Source: Oscillospiraceae bacterium
GTDB lineage: Bacteria; Bacillota; Clostridia; Oscillospirales; Acutalibacteraceae
Assembly: GCA_015066465.1 (NCBI GenBank)
Contig: SVOI01000025.1
Location: 1-35,249, forward strand
DNA: 35,249 nucleotides
Reading direction: 5' to 3'
In this document: positions 16,986 to 24,824 of the stretch, in pieces
Numbering within the stretch: the stretch's first letter is position 1
Layout: each line of letters starts with the position of its first letter
Translations under genes and position numbers: made by a program
The notes under the pieces: model-generated
Told to the model about the DNA's origin: nothing
Database searches by the model: none
Seen by the model: the letters and a program-made list of their open reading frames with translations, nothing else

Positions 16986-17493
16986 TATAATACATCTATT
17001 AATCTTTATTTTTAAATATTATAAAAATATACCAGTTTCTTCATCCCAAAAACCTTTTACAACATATTGCTTTGATGAAGCGTAATTATTGTTTTCGCCA
17101 GTTAAATAAACAGTTGTACTGTCCCCGTAATCATTAGCCGGTTTATATTCAGCAGGGTTGCCTTGCTTAATGTTATAAGCAGAACTTGCATTTGTTCCAT
17201 TTTTGTTTTCAATCCAAAATTTTGTTATTGTTTTTTCGCCTTCACCAGAAGATGTTAACTGTACTTTCCACGAATGATTGTTGTTTGTTGTTCCTCTATA
17301 TCTGCCGGTTGGGTCTTGTGCATTATCAACACTACCTTGTATTTTGAAGTCGAAATTGTAATCGTTATTAGTAGCCGCTGCAAATGCATTTGTAGCAAAA
17401 ATTGTTGCGAATGCAAAAATACAAAGAGTGATGCTAATTAGTTTCTTAAATCTTTTCATAGTAACCTCCTATATTAATTAATAGATGTATTAT
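16986..17493. repeat. 17-nt perfect inverted repeats bracketing the secreted-protein gene
   Basis: The left copy ATAATACATCTATTAAT (16986-17002) is the exact reverse complement of the right copy (17477-17493). The interval holds only the small secreted-protein gene and its ribosome binding site. The right copy touches the last base of the ABC ATPase stop codon, and the left copy touches the operon terminator. It may be a sign of cassette movement or inversion, or a long-range stem in the mRNA. Confidence 0.7.
17019..17459 (-). CDS. Small secreted protein, DUF2712-like
   Basis: This 146-aa protein has a clear Sec signal peptide: a basic start (MKRFKK), a hydrophobic core and an AFA-type cleavage site near residue 27. 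The mature part of about 119 residues is polar, rich in Asn, Ser, Thr, Gly and Tyr, with no cysteine. Motifs RYRGTTNNNHSWKV, SGEGEKT, GENNNYASS and GFWDEETG resemble, from memory, the DUF2712 family of Firmicutes, which has no known function. A strong ribosome binding site TAGGAGGTT precedes the ATG. It is the last gene of the operon after the ABC ATPase, 33 nt downstream, and is bracketed by 17-nt inverted repeats. It could be a bacteriocin-like or signalling protein, but neither is shown. Confidence 0.78.
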   Translation of the reverse strand: MKRFKKLISITLCIFAFATIFATNAFAAATNNDYNFDFKIQGSVDNAQDPTGRYRGTTNNNHSWKVQLTSSGEGEKTITKFWIENKNGTNASSAYNIKQGNPAEYKPANDYGDSTTVYLTGENNNYASSKQYVVKGFWDEETGIFL

Positions 17494-18128
17494 TAACTAA
17501 AGATAAATGTACCATTTGATACATTGATAATAGTGTCAGCCAACAATGTAATATCTTCTTTATTATGACTGGCAACAATTATGAGTTTACCTTCATCTTT
17601 TTCTTTAAGTAATATATCTCTAATAGTGTTAACACCATTATCATCAAGTGCATTAGTTGGTTCATCAAGAAGTAAAATATCAGGATTTTCAAATAAAGCC
17701 TGCGCTAAACTTAATCTTTGTTTCATTCCCAGGGAATATGTTTTGATTTTTGCTTTGCTTTTTGGGTCGAGACCAATTGATTCTATTGTATTAATAATGT
17801 CTTCTTCTGTAGCAGTGTTTTTGATTTTAGATAAGATTTTTAAATTATCATAAGCAGAAAAATTGGGTAATAACTCATTGTTTTCGATCATTACTCCGCA
17901 ACTTTCCGGAAAAGAAATTTCTTTGTGCAATTCCTTTCCGTTAATAAGAATTTTACCTTTATCAGGGAAAATTAGTCCACAAATAGCACGTAATAGCATA
18001 GTTTTTCCGCTACCATTCCGTCCAACTAATCCATAAATATGCCCACCCTCAAATTTCAAATTAACATTATCTAAAACTATTTTGTTTTTCAGTTTTTTTG
18101 TAACATTTTCAATAACTATTTCATTCAT
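17493..18128 (-). CDS. ABC transporter ATP-binding protein
   Basis: This 211-aa ATPase probably drives the three membrane proteins encoded just upstream. It shows Walker A GRNGSGKT, a signature degenerate to YSLGMKQR, Walker B ILLLDEPTNALDD and the switch histidine in ASHNKED. The signature SLGMKQR is typical of ABC-2 type exporters and bacteriocin-immunity ATPases. Its start has a strong AGGAGG ribosome binding site, 12 nt after the last permease gene. The secreted-protein gene follows it. Confidence 0.92.
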   Translation of the reverse strand: MNEIVIENVTKKLKNKIVLDNVNLKFEGGHIYGLVGRNGSGKTMLLRAICGLIFPDKGKILINGKELHKEISFPESCGVMIENNELLPNFSAYDNLKILSKIKNTATEEDIINTIESIGLDPKSKAKIKTYSLGMKQRLSLAQALFENPDILLLDEPTNALDDNGVNTIRDILLKEKDEGKLIIVASHNKEDITLLADTIINVSNGTFIFS

Positions 18129-18140
18129 TTTAAATTCCTC

Positions 18141-18848
18141 CTAAAATATATCTTTTTTCTTAATAATTAACTTGCTTGTTATCGTTAGTAAAAGAATATA
18201 TGAATATAAAATGATATATAGATTTATTAAATTCAAACCTAACGCTTCACAAAGCAAATCACTTCGTGTTTTCATATAAAAGTTTGGTGTCATAAATAGT
18301 AGTGGGAAATATATTTCATTTGAAATTAAAGTGCCACCTAAAAAAACGGATATAATATAATAGAATAGACTTGAAACTAAGCCAACAAATGATGATATTG
18401 ATAATTCAAGAACTATTTGTATGCAAGTTAGATGAAAAAGTGTTGTTATATTAATAAAAATGAAATTTACTAAAGAATTATAGTTTATAAATTCTAAACC
18501 AGTCGAAAATTTTGCGATTAACAAAAATACAATGGTTCGTAAAAAGACAATAATCACACAAAATCCTATGGATTTGAATAAGATGTTTATTAAAAGTAAA
18601 TCTCTTTTTTTATGTCTTACTAAACAGTATTTACCATATCCAAATAAGTACTGCTCACATTTGCCTAAATTATTAAAAACAGTTATAGCTATGATGACAA
18701 AGTCAGATAAACAAAGTGCCAAATTGTTTCTTACGTTAACACCATTGTAAAGTGCAGTTAATCCTATTCCTTGATTTGCATTTATAGAAATAACAGAAGA
18801 TATGAATATAAGGGCAACTGCAAAAAAGAAACGTGCAATTCTTTGCAT
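18141..18848 (-). CDS. ABC-2-like membrane permease (third of three)
   Basis: This 235-aa integral membrane protein has about six hydrophobic segments (near residues 5-23, 43-60, 90-113, 125-150, 155-180 and 205-228). In the cytoplasmic loop after the second segment it has LVRHKKRDLLL, which lines up with LIRRSRKNLYL and LITRIGKQEYY in the two permeases upstream. It ends in a lysine-rich tail. It starts directly after the preceding gene's stop and is followed by the ATPase after 12 nt. The substrate is unknown. It may belong to a DUF2705-like permease family, but this is from memory only. Confidence 0.8.
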   Translation of the reverse strand: MQRIARFFFAVALIFISSVISINANQGIGLTALYNGVNVRNNLALCLSDFVIIAITVFNNLGKCEQYLFGYGKYCLVRHKKRDLLLINILFKSIGFCVIIVFLRTIVFLLIAKFSTGLEFINYNSLVNFIFINITTLFHLTCIQIVLELSISSFVGLVSSLFYYIISVFLGGTLISNEIYFPLLFMTPNFYMKTRSDLLCEALGLNLINLYIILYSYILLLTITSKLIIKKKDIF

Positions 18849-19556
18849 TTATAAAACATCCCTTTCTTTCAAAACATGAATTTGGGATAGTAGAAAAACA
18901 AATATAATTGGCAAGAATAATAAAAGAGAGATAATTAAATTATCTATTGTTAAGCCATAAGTATAGTATTTTGTTGATACAAGAACAAATTCAATAGGTG
19001 AATATATATTTAACAATCTGTAAGCAAACATTAACAGAATACTAATTGTTATTGTCAGTAACTGACTCAAAGTATTATTTATTGTAAAATAATAGATTAA
19101 AAGCATTATATTGCCTATAAGGAAAAAATATAAGAAATATGAAATAAATTGAATTAACATTATATTGTTAAAGTTTATTTCGATTAATTTTGAGAAATCA
19201 AAATACTTATACATAAATACCAAATGAGGTACTAAAAATAAAAGTGAATATACAAAAGCTGATTTTATAGCAATAGTATTGTTTTTTAAATATAAATTTT
19301 TCCTGGATCTTCGAATAAGTGTTTGATTAGATAATTTGTGAATTTGTTTTCCTAAAAGGAAAAGATAAATAATTGTGTAAAACGTTGCTGTATGGAAATA
19401 ATTCAGGTATCCTGAAGTGTTTATTGTATAATCTGTAATTTGATAAAAATAAGTATTTTCACTTATACCTTCAATAAAAAATCTATATATAAAACAAAAA
19501 ATTAAAAATATTAGAGCGGATACGATACGTTTTATTTGAAATTTAGTAAATTTCAT
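18849..19556 (-). CDS. ABC-2-like membrane permease (second of three)
   Basis: This 235-aa protein has about six hydrophobic segments (near 10-28, 55-70, 98-115, 130-158, 165-183 and 205-228) and the loop motif LIRRSRKNLYLKN. Its start overlaps the first permease by 14 nt, and its stop touches the next start. This packing suggests coupled translation of one membrane complex. It is rich in Phe, Ile and Tyr and very A+T-rich compared with the housekeeping genes. Confidence 0.8.
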   Translation of the reverse strand: MKFTKFQIKRIVSALIFLIFCFIYRFFIEGISENTYFYQITDYTINTSGYLNYFHTATFYTIIYLFLLGKQIHKLSNQTLIRRSRKNLYLKNNTIAIKSAFVYSLLFLVPHLVFMYKYFDFSKLIEINFNNIMLIQFISYFLYFFLIGNIMLLIYYFTINNTLSQLLTITISILLMFAYRLLNIYSPIEFVLVSTKYYTYGLTIDNLIISLLLFLPIIFVFLLSQIHVLKERDVL

Positions 19557-20334
19557 CTTTTTTCACCTTTGAGAAATATGTGATAGCGCAAACAACAAAA
19601 AGTATTAAAATAAATATAAACAATCCAGAAACAAAATAAGTAAAACCATATTCCGTATATGGTTGAATTGTATTACCAATGCCAAAAGGGATGATTATTT
19701 GTATAAACCATATAAAGAATGTTGCAGGATATGCTATATAAAGATTTTTAAATAAAATAGAACAACAAAGTCCCATTATGCTACAGCCAGCACAAATAAA
19801 AGAATTAGTAATAATGTAAATCAAATAATAAATATATGGGTGTGTAAAACCAAAAGATGACCAATTATCAAAGGTGTTGTAATAGCCTTCTAAACCAGCA
19901 AATGATGTTCCAGAATGAAAAATAAGTATGTTTAGTAATAAATTTAATGTTAAAATAGCAAATACGCTGATAAACGGAAAAAGAAATGCTATTTTAAATT
20001 TTGTTTTATAATATTCTTGTTTTCCTATTCTTGTTATAAGAGGAATGCTGTATTTGTTTTTTAAATCTATAGATGCACTATCACTGTAGATAATTAAAAA
20101 ATAAAGAGGCAATAACCAAAAAAATAGAATTTGTGTAAAACTACCTATGGAAGAGCCAGAGAGAAAACTCGAATAAACAGGATGGAAAATAAAGGTTGGG
20201 TTATAACCCCCATACACAAGAATTTCACCATATATGTGCGTAAAAAAATCTATTATAGGCATAATTGCAATAATAAATAATGTAATTATACTTTTTCGAC
20301 TTTTAAAAATTCTGTTTAGTTCACTTTTTATCAT
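19543..20334 (-). CDS. ABC-2-like membrane permease (first of three)
   Basis: This 263-aa protein begins with the ABC-2 permease-like MIKSELNRIFKSRKSI and has about six hydrophobic segments (near 16-34, 65-84, 112-138, 165-190, 193-217 and 228-253). The loop after segment two carries LITRIGKQEYYKTKF, matching the other two permeases. The start ATG follows the ribosome binding site AAAGGTGG. Only about 24 nt separate it from a terminator-like hairpin at 20359-20393, so its transcript must pass that hairpin. It heads the operon permease-permease-permease-ATPase-secreted protein. Confidence 0.82.
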   Translation of the reverse strand: MIKSELNRIFKSRKSIITLFIIAIMPIIDFFTHIYGEILVYGGYNPTFIFHPVYSSFLSGSSIGSFTQILFFWLLPLYFLIIYSDSASIDLKNKYSIPLITRIGKQEYYKTKFKIAFLFPFISVFAILTLNLLLNILIFHSGTSFAGLEGYYNTFDNWSSFGFTHPYIYYLIYIITNSFICAGCSIMGLCCSILFKNLYIAYPATFFIWFIQIIIPFGIGNTIQPYTEYGFTYFVSGLFIFILILFVVCAITYFSKVKKDEIY

Positions 20335-20358
20335 ACGAATCCCACCTTTAAACTATAT

Positions 20359-20393
20359 AAAAAGAGTCTGAAGCTTTGGCTCAGACTCTTTTT
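20359..20393 (-). terminator. Terminator-like hairpin in the leader of the permease operon (possible attenuator)
   Basis: A 13-bp perfect stem (20359-20371 with 20381-20393) closes a 9-nt loop and on the minus strand ends in TTTTTATAT. It follows the kinase gene and would end the regulator-kinase transcript. It also lies between the predicted operator at 20428-20457 and the first permease. No room remains for a promoter after it, so the permease genes depend on read-through. Confidence 0.85.
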
Positions 20394-20427
20394 ACTACAT
20401 TTTATTATGGAATTCAATTGTTTATGG

Positions 20428-20457
20428 CTTATCGGTATTATATTTTCGATTATCGGT
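20428..20457 (-). promoter_or_regulatory. Predicted LytTR (AgrA-type) operator, two direct repeats
   Basis: On the minus strand ACCGATAAT (20457-20449) and ACCGATAAG (20436-20428) are direct repeats with a 12-nt spacer, 21 nt from start to start. This equals two helical turns and the spacing known for LytTR regulators such as AgrA, whose repeat is ACAGTTAAG-like. It begins 4 nt after the kinase stop and precedes the permease operon. A possible -10 (CATAAT, 20404-20409) lies downstream with no good -35, as expected for an activated promoter. Confidence 0.75.
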
Positions 20458-20461
20458 TCAT

Positions 20462-21748
20462 TTACAGTTTGACTTCTAAAATATTAGGGATAATAATATC
20501 AGCTTTAAATAACTGTTCATCGGTAGAGAATTCTACATTACCTTCATATTTGTTTAAACATGTTTTAGCATTTTGTATTCCATATCCATGACTTTCGCTT
20601 TGTTTTGTGCTTTTTATTGTATTGTTTTGAATTTTAGGTGGCTTTGCAACATTGTTTGTTATAGAAACCAAAAGATTCGAGTTTAGCTTCTTTATGAATA
20701 TTTTTACTTCTTTTTTTTCGCTTTGATTTGCAGCTTCAAACGAATTTGTTATTAAGTTTGAAAATATTGTGCAAACATCAATTTGAGAGATTTTGATAAA
20801 TGGTTCAAAACATCCAAAAACAGAAATATTAACATTTGGATATTTTGTTTTTAAATCCGATATAATTATATCAATTAAATTGTTTCCGGTATTTACTGTA
20901 ACGCTTCTTTCAGAAGAAAAAATATCGAGTTTATTAAGGTATTCTTTTAATTCAAAATAGTCTTTGCTTTCACATAGATGTTTCATACAGATTATATGGT
21001 TTTTTATATCGTGACGAAAAGCTTTTGTTTTTTCTTCTTTTTCCAACAACATGAGATAATAGTTTTCTTGAGAAGCTAAAAATTGTAGTACGAGTTTTTT
21101 TTCTGTTTTTATGAATTGGTTTTGAAATTGTATTTTTAATACATAGTAATTTATATACATAAAAAAGGCGAGACTTATGCCAAAAATAACTAAAGTTAAT
21201 TTTAAGCCTGACCATGAAGAAGTACTGACAACTAACCTCATAATTACAAAAAGCATAATCAAGACTGAAATTTCTCCCATGATAAATAGCCAGATTTCTT
21301 TTTTTGTGTAATTCGAGAAGCTAACGTTAAATTTGAATTTACCAATCTTTAAACCGATTATGAAAAATAATACTATAGAATTTAGTATTGAAGATACTTT
21401 CTCCTGTTCAAAGTTATCAAATGAAAAAACATTGAATATCTGTGCGATTAGAGTGATTGATAAAATTAAAATCAGTAACAAAATTTGTGATGAAATCACT
21501 TTTTCAAAAGAATGTTTTATATCTTCAGATAATGTTAAAACACAGAGAAAACTTATGACATAGCCCAATAAAACAATAAAATCATAAGGGATTAAAATTG
21601 TTATAGTTACAAAAATTGAAGTTAGGAATAAGATAATGAGCATACGTAACATAGTGAACTTTATTTTTATTTTGTATAAAGATACTGATATTAAAATTAA
21701 GTTTATAAATGATAGCGCAAAACTTGTTAATTCAAAAAATACTTTCAC
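20462..21748 (-). CDS. AgrC-like GHKL sensor histidine kinase
   Basis: This 428-aa kinase has an N-terminal membrane domain of about six or seven segments (residues 1-205), a short coiled-coil, and a C-terminal kinase domain. The phosphoacceptor is His246 in FRHDIKNH, the form typical of AgrC/ComD-type kinases. The N box is NLITNSFEAAN (Asn331, Asn335) and the G box HGYGI (about 387-391). Such kinases often sense peptides. It starts 9 nt after the response regulator gene. No small AgrD-like precursor or AgrB-like protease is encoded beside it. Confidence 0.92.
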   Translation of the reverse strand: MKVFFELTSFALSFINLILISVSLYKIKIKFTMLRMLIILFLTSIFVTITILIPYDFIVLLGYVISFLCVLTLSEDIKHSFEKVISSQILLLILILSITLIAQIFNVFSFDNFEQEKVSSILNSIVLFFIIGLKIGKFKFNVSFSNYTKKEIWLFIMGEISVLIMLFVIMRLVVSTSSWSGLKLTLVIFGISLAFFMYINYYVLKIQFQNQFIKTEKKLVLQFLASQENYYLMLLEKEEKTKAFRHDIKNHIICMKHLCESKDYFELKEYLNKLDIFSSERSVTVNTGNNLIDIIISDLKTKYPNVNISVFGCFEPFIKISQIDVCTIFSNLITNSFEAANQSEKKEVKIFIKKLNSNLLVSITNNVAKPPKIQNNTIKSTKQSESHGYGIQNAKTCLNKYEGNVEFSTDEQLFKADIIIPNILEVKL

Positions 21749-21757
21749 TTTTAACTC

Positions 21758-22459
21758 CTAAATATATCTTGCATAGTTTTTTATATAATCTAAAAAACAT
21801 TTTTTAAATTCTTTCATATTTCTTCTTGAAATGGGAATGGCTTCATTATAATATTGCAGGGTTAACAAATTTTCATGTGTGTTTTCAATATAACGTAGTG
21901 CTATTAAAAAAGACTTGTGAACTCTAAAGAAATGTTCATTATCAAGTTCGTTTTCCCAGTATTTTAAAGATTTGTTACTTTCATAAACTTTATTAGTAGT
22001 ATAAACAAAAGAACCATCACCAAATGCTTCTATGTAAACAATTTGTTCTTTGTTTATGATATTGGTTTCATAGTTTGATGTTACAAACAGTTTTTTGAAT
22101 TTTAATAATTCTTTTTCTGCTTGTGAAACAGATTCTGTAAAATCTGCTTCACAAATTGGCTTTGTTAAAAATCTAAAAGCTCTGACTTTAAAAGCGTTTT
22201 GCATAAATTCAGAATGACTTGTGAGAAAAATGATATATATTTTTTTGTTCCTCTGCATAATTTTTTCTGCTACATCCATACCATTCATTCCAGACATTTC
22301 AATATCTAAAAAAATAATATCATATTTTAAGTCTGTTAGTAAAAGTTTTTCACCAGAATTAAAAATATCTACTAAGAAGGTGGGGTTAATTTTATGCAAA
22401 CGTGTAAGAATGTCATTGCATATGATTTGCTCATCATCGCATATAGCTATATTTAACAT
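21758..22459 (-). CDS. LytTR-family response regulator (AgrA-like)
   Basis: This 233-aa regulator has a receiver domain with acidic Asp8-Asp9, phosphoacceptor Asp52 (FLDIEM), Thr80 and Lys100 (FLTKPI). A C-terminal LytTR DNA-binding domain follows (about residues 130-230), with the typical IVYIEAFGDGSFVYTT, FFRVHKSFLI and ISRRNMKEFKK. It should be phosphorylated by the kinase encoded next, and it probably binds the direct repeats at 20428-20457. The ribosome binding site AAGGAGAA is strong. The 124-nt region upstream is A+T-rich, and I found no matching LytTR repeat there, so autoregulation at its own promoter is not supported. Confidence 0.94.
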   Translation of the reverse strand: MLNIAICDDEQIICNDILTRLHKINPTFLVDIFNSGEKLLLTDLKYDIIFLDIEMSGMNGMDVAEKIMQRNKKIYIIFLTSHSEFMQNAFKVRAFRFLTKPICEADFTESVSQAEKELLKFKKLFVTSNYETNIINKEQIVYIEAFGDGSFVYTTNKVYESNKSLKYWENELDNEHFFRVHKSFLIALRYIENTHENLLTLQYYNEAIPISRRNMKEFKKCFLDYIKNYARYI

Positions 22460-22560
22460 ATTTATATTCTCCTTAGAATTTTAACAAGAAAAAATTGTGA
22501 TGGATTGTGCAATTTTAGACAAATCGACATTTTATAATATATAAGTAACAAATAACATCA

Positions 22561-22576
22561 CTTGCCGTAAGGCAAA
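22561..22576. repeat. Small hairpin after the CDF transporter gene
   Basis: A perfect 5-bp stem (TTGCC, 22562-22566, with GGCAA, 22571-22575) with a GTAA loop lies just after the transporter stop on the minus strand, followed there by TGATGTTATTTGTTACTT. It may be a weak terminator or a single unit of a short-hairpin repeat. The rest of 22460-22583 holds only the regulator's leader. Confidence 0.4.
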
Positions 22577-22583
22577 CTTAGCT

Positions 22584-23759
22584 TTATTCAAGTACTCCAT
22601 AACTATGGTCAACAACTAAAACAGTAAATATCTTACCATTACTCATTTCAGTAATTCTTTTAGTAATCATTTTTTCTAACTCTTCATCGGAATATTTATA
22701 TTCAGGTGGAACAACAACGTCGAAAAGAACGTTTTTATTTTCTTCACCCATAACAACTCTGAAATCGTGGAAAGTGAGCTCTCTGTCAATTTCACAAATA
22801 ATGTCGTTAACCATTTCTTTTAACTCATTAATTTCAGGTGAATCAAGAATTGTCGGGTCTAAATGCACTACAAGGTGAATGTTTAAGTCACTCTTAAAGT
22901 CTCTTTCAATCTGGTCCATAATGTCGTGACACACTAAAACATCAATTTTAGCATCCATTTCAATGTGGGCAGAAGCGAAATATGTGTTTGGTCCATAGCT
23001 ATGCACCATAAGGTCGTGAACGCCTAAAACGTTATCGTAAGATAATATTTTCTTTTCAATGCTCTCGAACATCTCTTTTGTAGGTGGCTGACCTAAAAGC
23101 GGGTTGAGAGTTTCTTTTACAAGGTTTATACCCGAAATAAGAATGAAAATAGAAACAATAACACCCATATAGCCATCAAGGTTAAAGCCTGTAAAATGTG
23201 AAATCACACTTGCAATAAGAACGGCAGTTGTGGTTATAACGTCATTTCTTGAGTCAATAGCAGTAGCTTCAAGTGCTTTTGAGTCAATCTGTTTACCTAA
23301 ATATGTATTAAAAACTGAAAGCCAGAGTTTTACAAATATTGAAGTTACAAGAATAATAACAGTTGCAATATTAAAAAGACTTTCTTCGGGCTTAAAAATC
23401 TTAATAACCGACTCTTTAAAAATAGAGCAACCAATAAGTAAAATAATGAACGAAATAATGAGACTCGAAATATATTCAATTCTTGCGTGACCATAAGGGT
23501 GGTCTTTGTCAGCAGGCTTGCCTGAAAGCCTGAAGCCTACAAGCGTAACAATTGAAGAACCAGCGTCAGAAATATTGTTTGTAGCATCCGCAGTAATAGA
23601 AACACTGTTGGTAACAGTACCAATAATTAATTTCATTATACTTAAAATTAGGTTGCAAATTATTCCGACTGCACCAGCAAGTCTCCCGAAAAGCTCTCTG
23701 CCTTTAGGGGTGGTGGCATCTGCATTCTTTATAAAAAGTTTAATTAAAAGCTTAGTCAT
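22584..23759 (-). CDS. Cation diffusion facilitator (CDF) family metal exporter
   Basis: This 391-aa membrane protein exports divalent metal, probably in exchange for protons. It has about six transmembrane segments and a C-terminal cytoplasmic metal-sensing domain (about residues 290-391). Metal-site residues are seen as DATNNISD in helix 2 and DSRNDV in helix 5, both with Asp-x3-Asp-like pairs rather than His-x3-Asp, which favours manganese or iron over zinc. DKDHPYGHARIEYI is a family signature. ATG 23759 is chosen because AAAGGTG lies 5 nt upstream; TTG 23774 precedes that site. It is a single gene. Confidence 0.9.
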   Translation of the reverse strand: MTKLLIKLFIKNADATTPKGRELFGRLAGAVGIICNLILSIMKLIIGTVTNSVSITADATNNISDAGSSIVTLVGFRLSGKPADKDHPYGHARIEYISSLIISFIILLIGCSIFKESVIKIFKPEESLFNIATVIILVTSIFVKLWLSVFNTYLGKQIDSKALEATAIDSRNDVITTTAVLIASVISHFTGFNLDGYMGVIVSIFILISGINLVKETLNPLLGQPPTKEMFESIEKKILSYDNVLGVHDLMVHSYGPNTYFASAHIEMDAKIDVLVCHDIMDQIERDFKSDLNIHLVVHLDPTILDSPEINELKEMVNDIICEIDRELTFHDFRVVMGEENKNVLFDVVVPPEYKYSDEELEKMITKRITEMSNGKIFTVLVVDHSYGVLE

Positions 23760-23831
23760 AAAAACACCTTTCAAGAAATAAAAGTTATTACTATGTATTA
23801 TATTGTAAAATTAAATAAAGTCAATAAACAG

Positions 23832-23860
23832 TTGATAAAAAAGTTAAATTATGGTATAAT
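23832..23860 (+). promoter_or_regulatory. Sigma-A promoter of the nucleotidyltransferase-lipoprotein operon
   Basis: A -35 TTGATA (23832-23837), a 17-nt spacer and a perfect -10 TATAAT (23855-23860) lie 32 nt before the start codon. Confidence 0.8.
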
Positions 23861-23892
23861 TATAAAAATGTTTTTTCAAGGAGAAATTTATT

Positions 23893-24813
23893 ATGGATAA
23901 AACACTCGTAATTATGGCGGCAGGTATGGGTAGCCGTTTTGGTGGCTTAAAACAAATGGAGCCTGTTGGTCCTAATAATTCTATTATTATTGATTATTCT
24001 ATTTATGATGCGGTTAAAGCTGGCTTTAATAAAGTAGTATTCATTATAAAGAAAGAAAATGAGCAAATTTTCAGAGAAGTTGTTGGCGATAAGGTTGCAA
24101 AGCTCGTTAAGGTAGAGTATGTTTTTCAGGATGTTAATAACTTACCAGATGGTTATAAAGTTCCTGAAGAGCGTGTAAAGCCTTGGGGTACAGGTCACGC
24201 AATTTATTCTTGCAAAGGCGTTGTAAATGAGCCATTTATGGTTATTAATGCTGACGATTTCTACGGCAGAGATGCTTTTAATGTAATTTCAATTTGGATT
24301 GATAATGCTGATTTTAATGCTAAACCAGTAAATTACGCTATGGCGGCATATAAATTAAATAATACATTAACAGAAAACGGTACTGTTTCACGTGGTATTT
24401 GTGACGTTAGTAGCGACAACTTCTTAACAGACATTGTTGAAAGAACGAAAATTATAAGAAAAGAAGATGGCAAAATCTACTTTACTGAAGATGAAGAAAA
24501 TTGGGTAGAGCTTCCTGAAGAAGTCAATGTTTCAATGAACTGCTGGTGCTTCCCAAGTAGCTTTATTGATGAAATAGAAGAGCATTTCAAAAAATTCTTA
24601 GACGATGCTTTAGTTAATAATCCACTTAAAGGTGAATTTTATTTACCATTCATTGTTAAAGATATGTTAGCAGAAAATAAATGCACAGTTAAAGTTTTAG
24701 AAACTACTGCAAAATGGTTCGGTGTTACTTATAAAGAAGATAAACCAAGCGTTGTAGCTTCTGTAAATGAACTTGTTGAGGCAAACGTTTACCCTGAAAA
24801 ACTCTGGGATTAA
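23893..24813 (+). CDS. Sugar-phosphate nucleotidyltransferase-like protein
   Basis: This 306-aa protein has the Rossmann-like NTP-transferase fold: the nucleotide-binding start VIMAAGMGSRFGGLKQMEPVG, the lysine region, GTGHAIYSCKG, and the metal aspartates in VINADDFYG. It should join an NTP to a sugar-1-phosphate, releasing pyrophosphate, but neither the base nor the sugar can be told from the sequence. An AAGGAGA ribosome binding site precedes the ATG. A lipoprotein gene follows almost directly. A sugar kinase that could supply its substrate is encoded 9 kb downstream (33964), but this link is only an idea. Confidence 0.82.
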   Translation: MDKTLVIMAAGMGSRFGGLKQMEPVGPNNSIIIDYSIYDAVKAGFNKVVFIIKKENEQIFREVVGDKVAKLVKVEYVFQDVNNLPDGYKVPEERVKPWGTGHAIYSCKGVVNEPFMVINADDFYGRDAFNVISIWIDNADFNAKPVNYAMAAYKLNNTLTENGTVSRGICDVSSDNFLTDIVERTKIIRKEDGKIYFTEDEENWVELPEEVNVSMNCWCFPSSFIDEIEEHFKKFLDDALVNNPLKGEFYLPFIVKDMLAENKCTVKVLETTAKWFGVTYKEDKPSVVASVNELVEANVYPEKLWD

Positions 24814-24824
24814 GTGTGAAAAAT

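Noticed and set aside
17019..17459. The secreted protein as a lactococcin 972-type bacteriocin.
   Set aside because: The size and the ABC neighbour fit, but the sequence motifs (RYRGTT, SGEGEKT, FWDEETG) look DUF2712-like rather than lactococcin 972-like.
20462..22459. The kinase and regulator as a full agr quorum-sensing locus.
   Set aside because: No AgrB-like membrane protease or short AgrD-like precursor is encoded beside them.
22460..22583. CACAAT repeated twice upstream of the response regulator as a possible LytTR autoregulation site.
   Set aside because: The copies are only 10 nt apart, not about 21, and do not resemble the ACCGATAA repeats.
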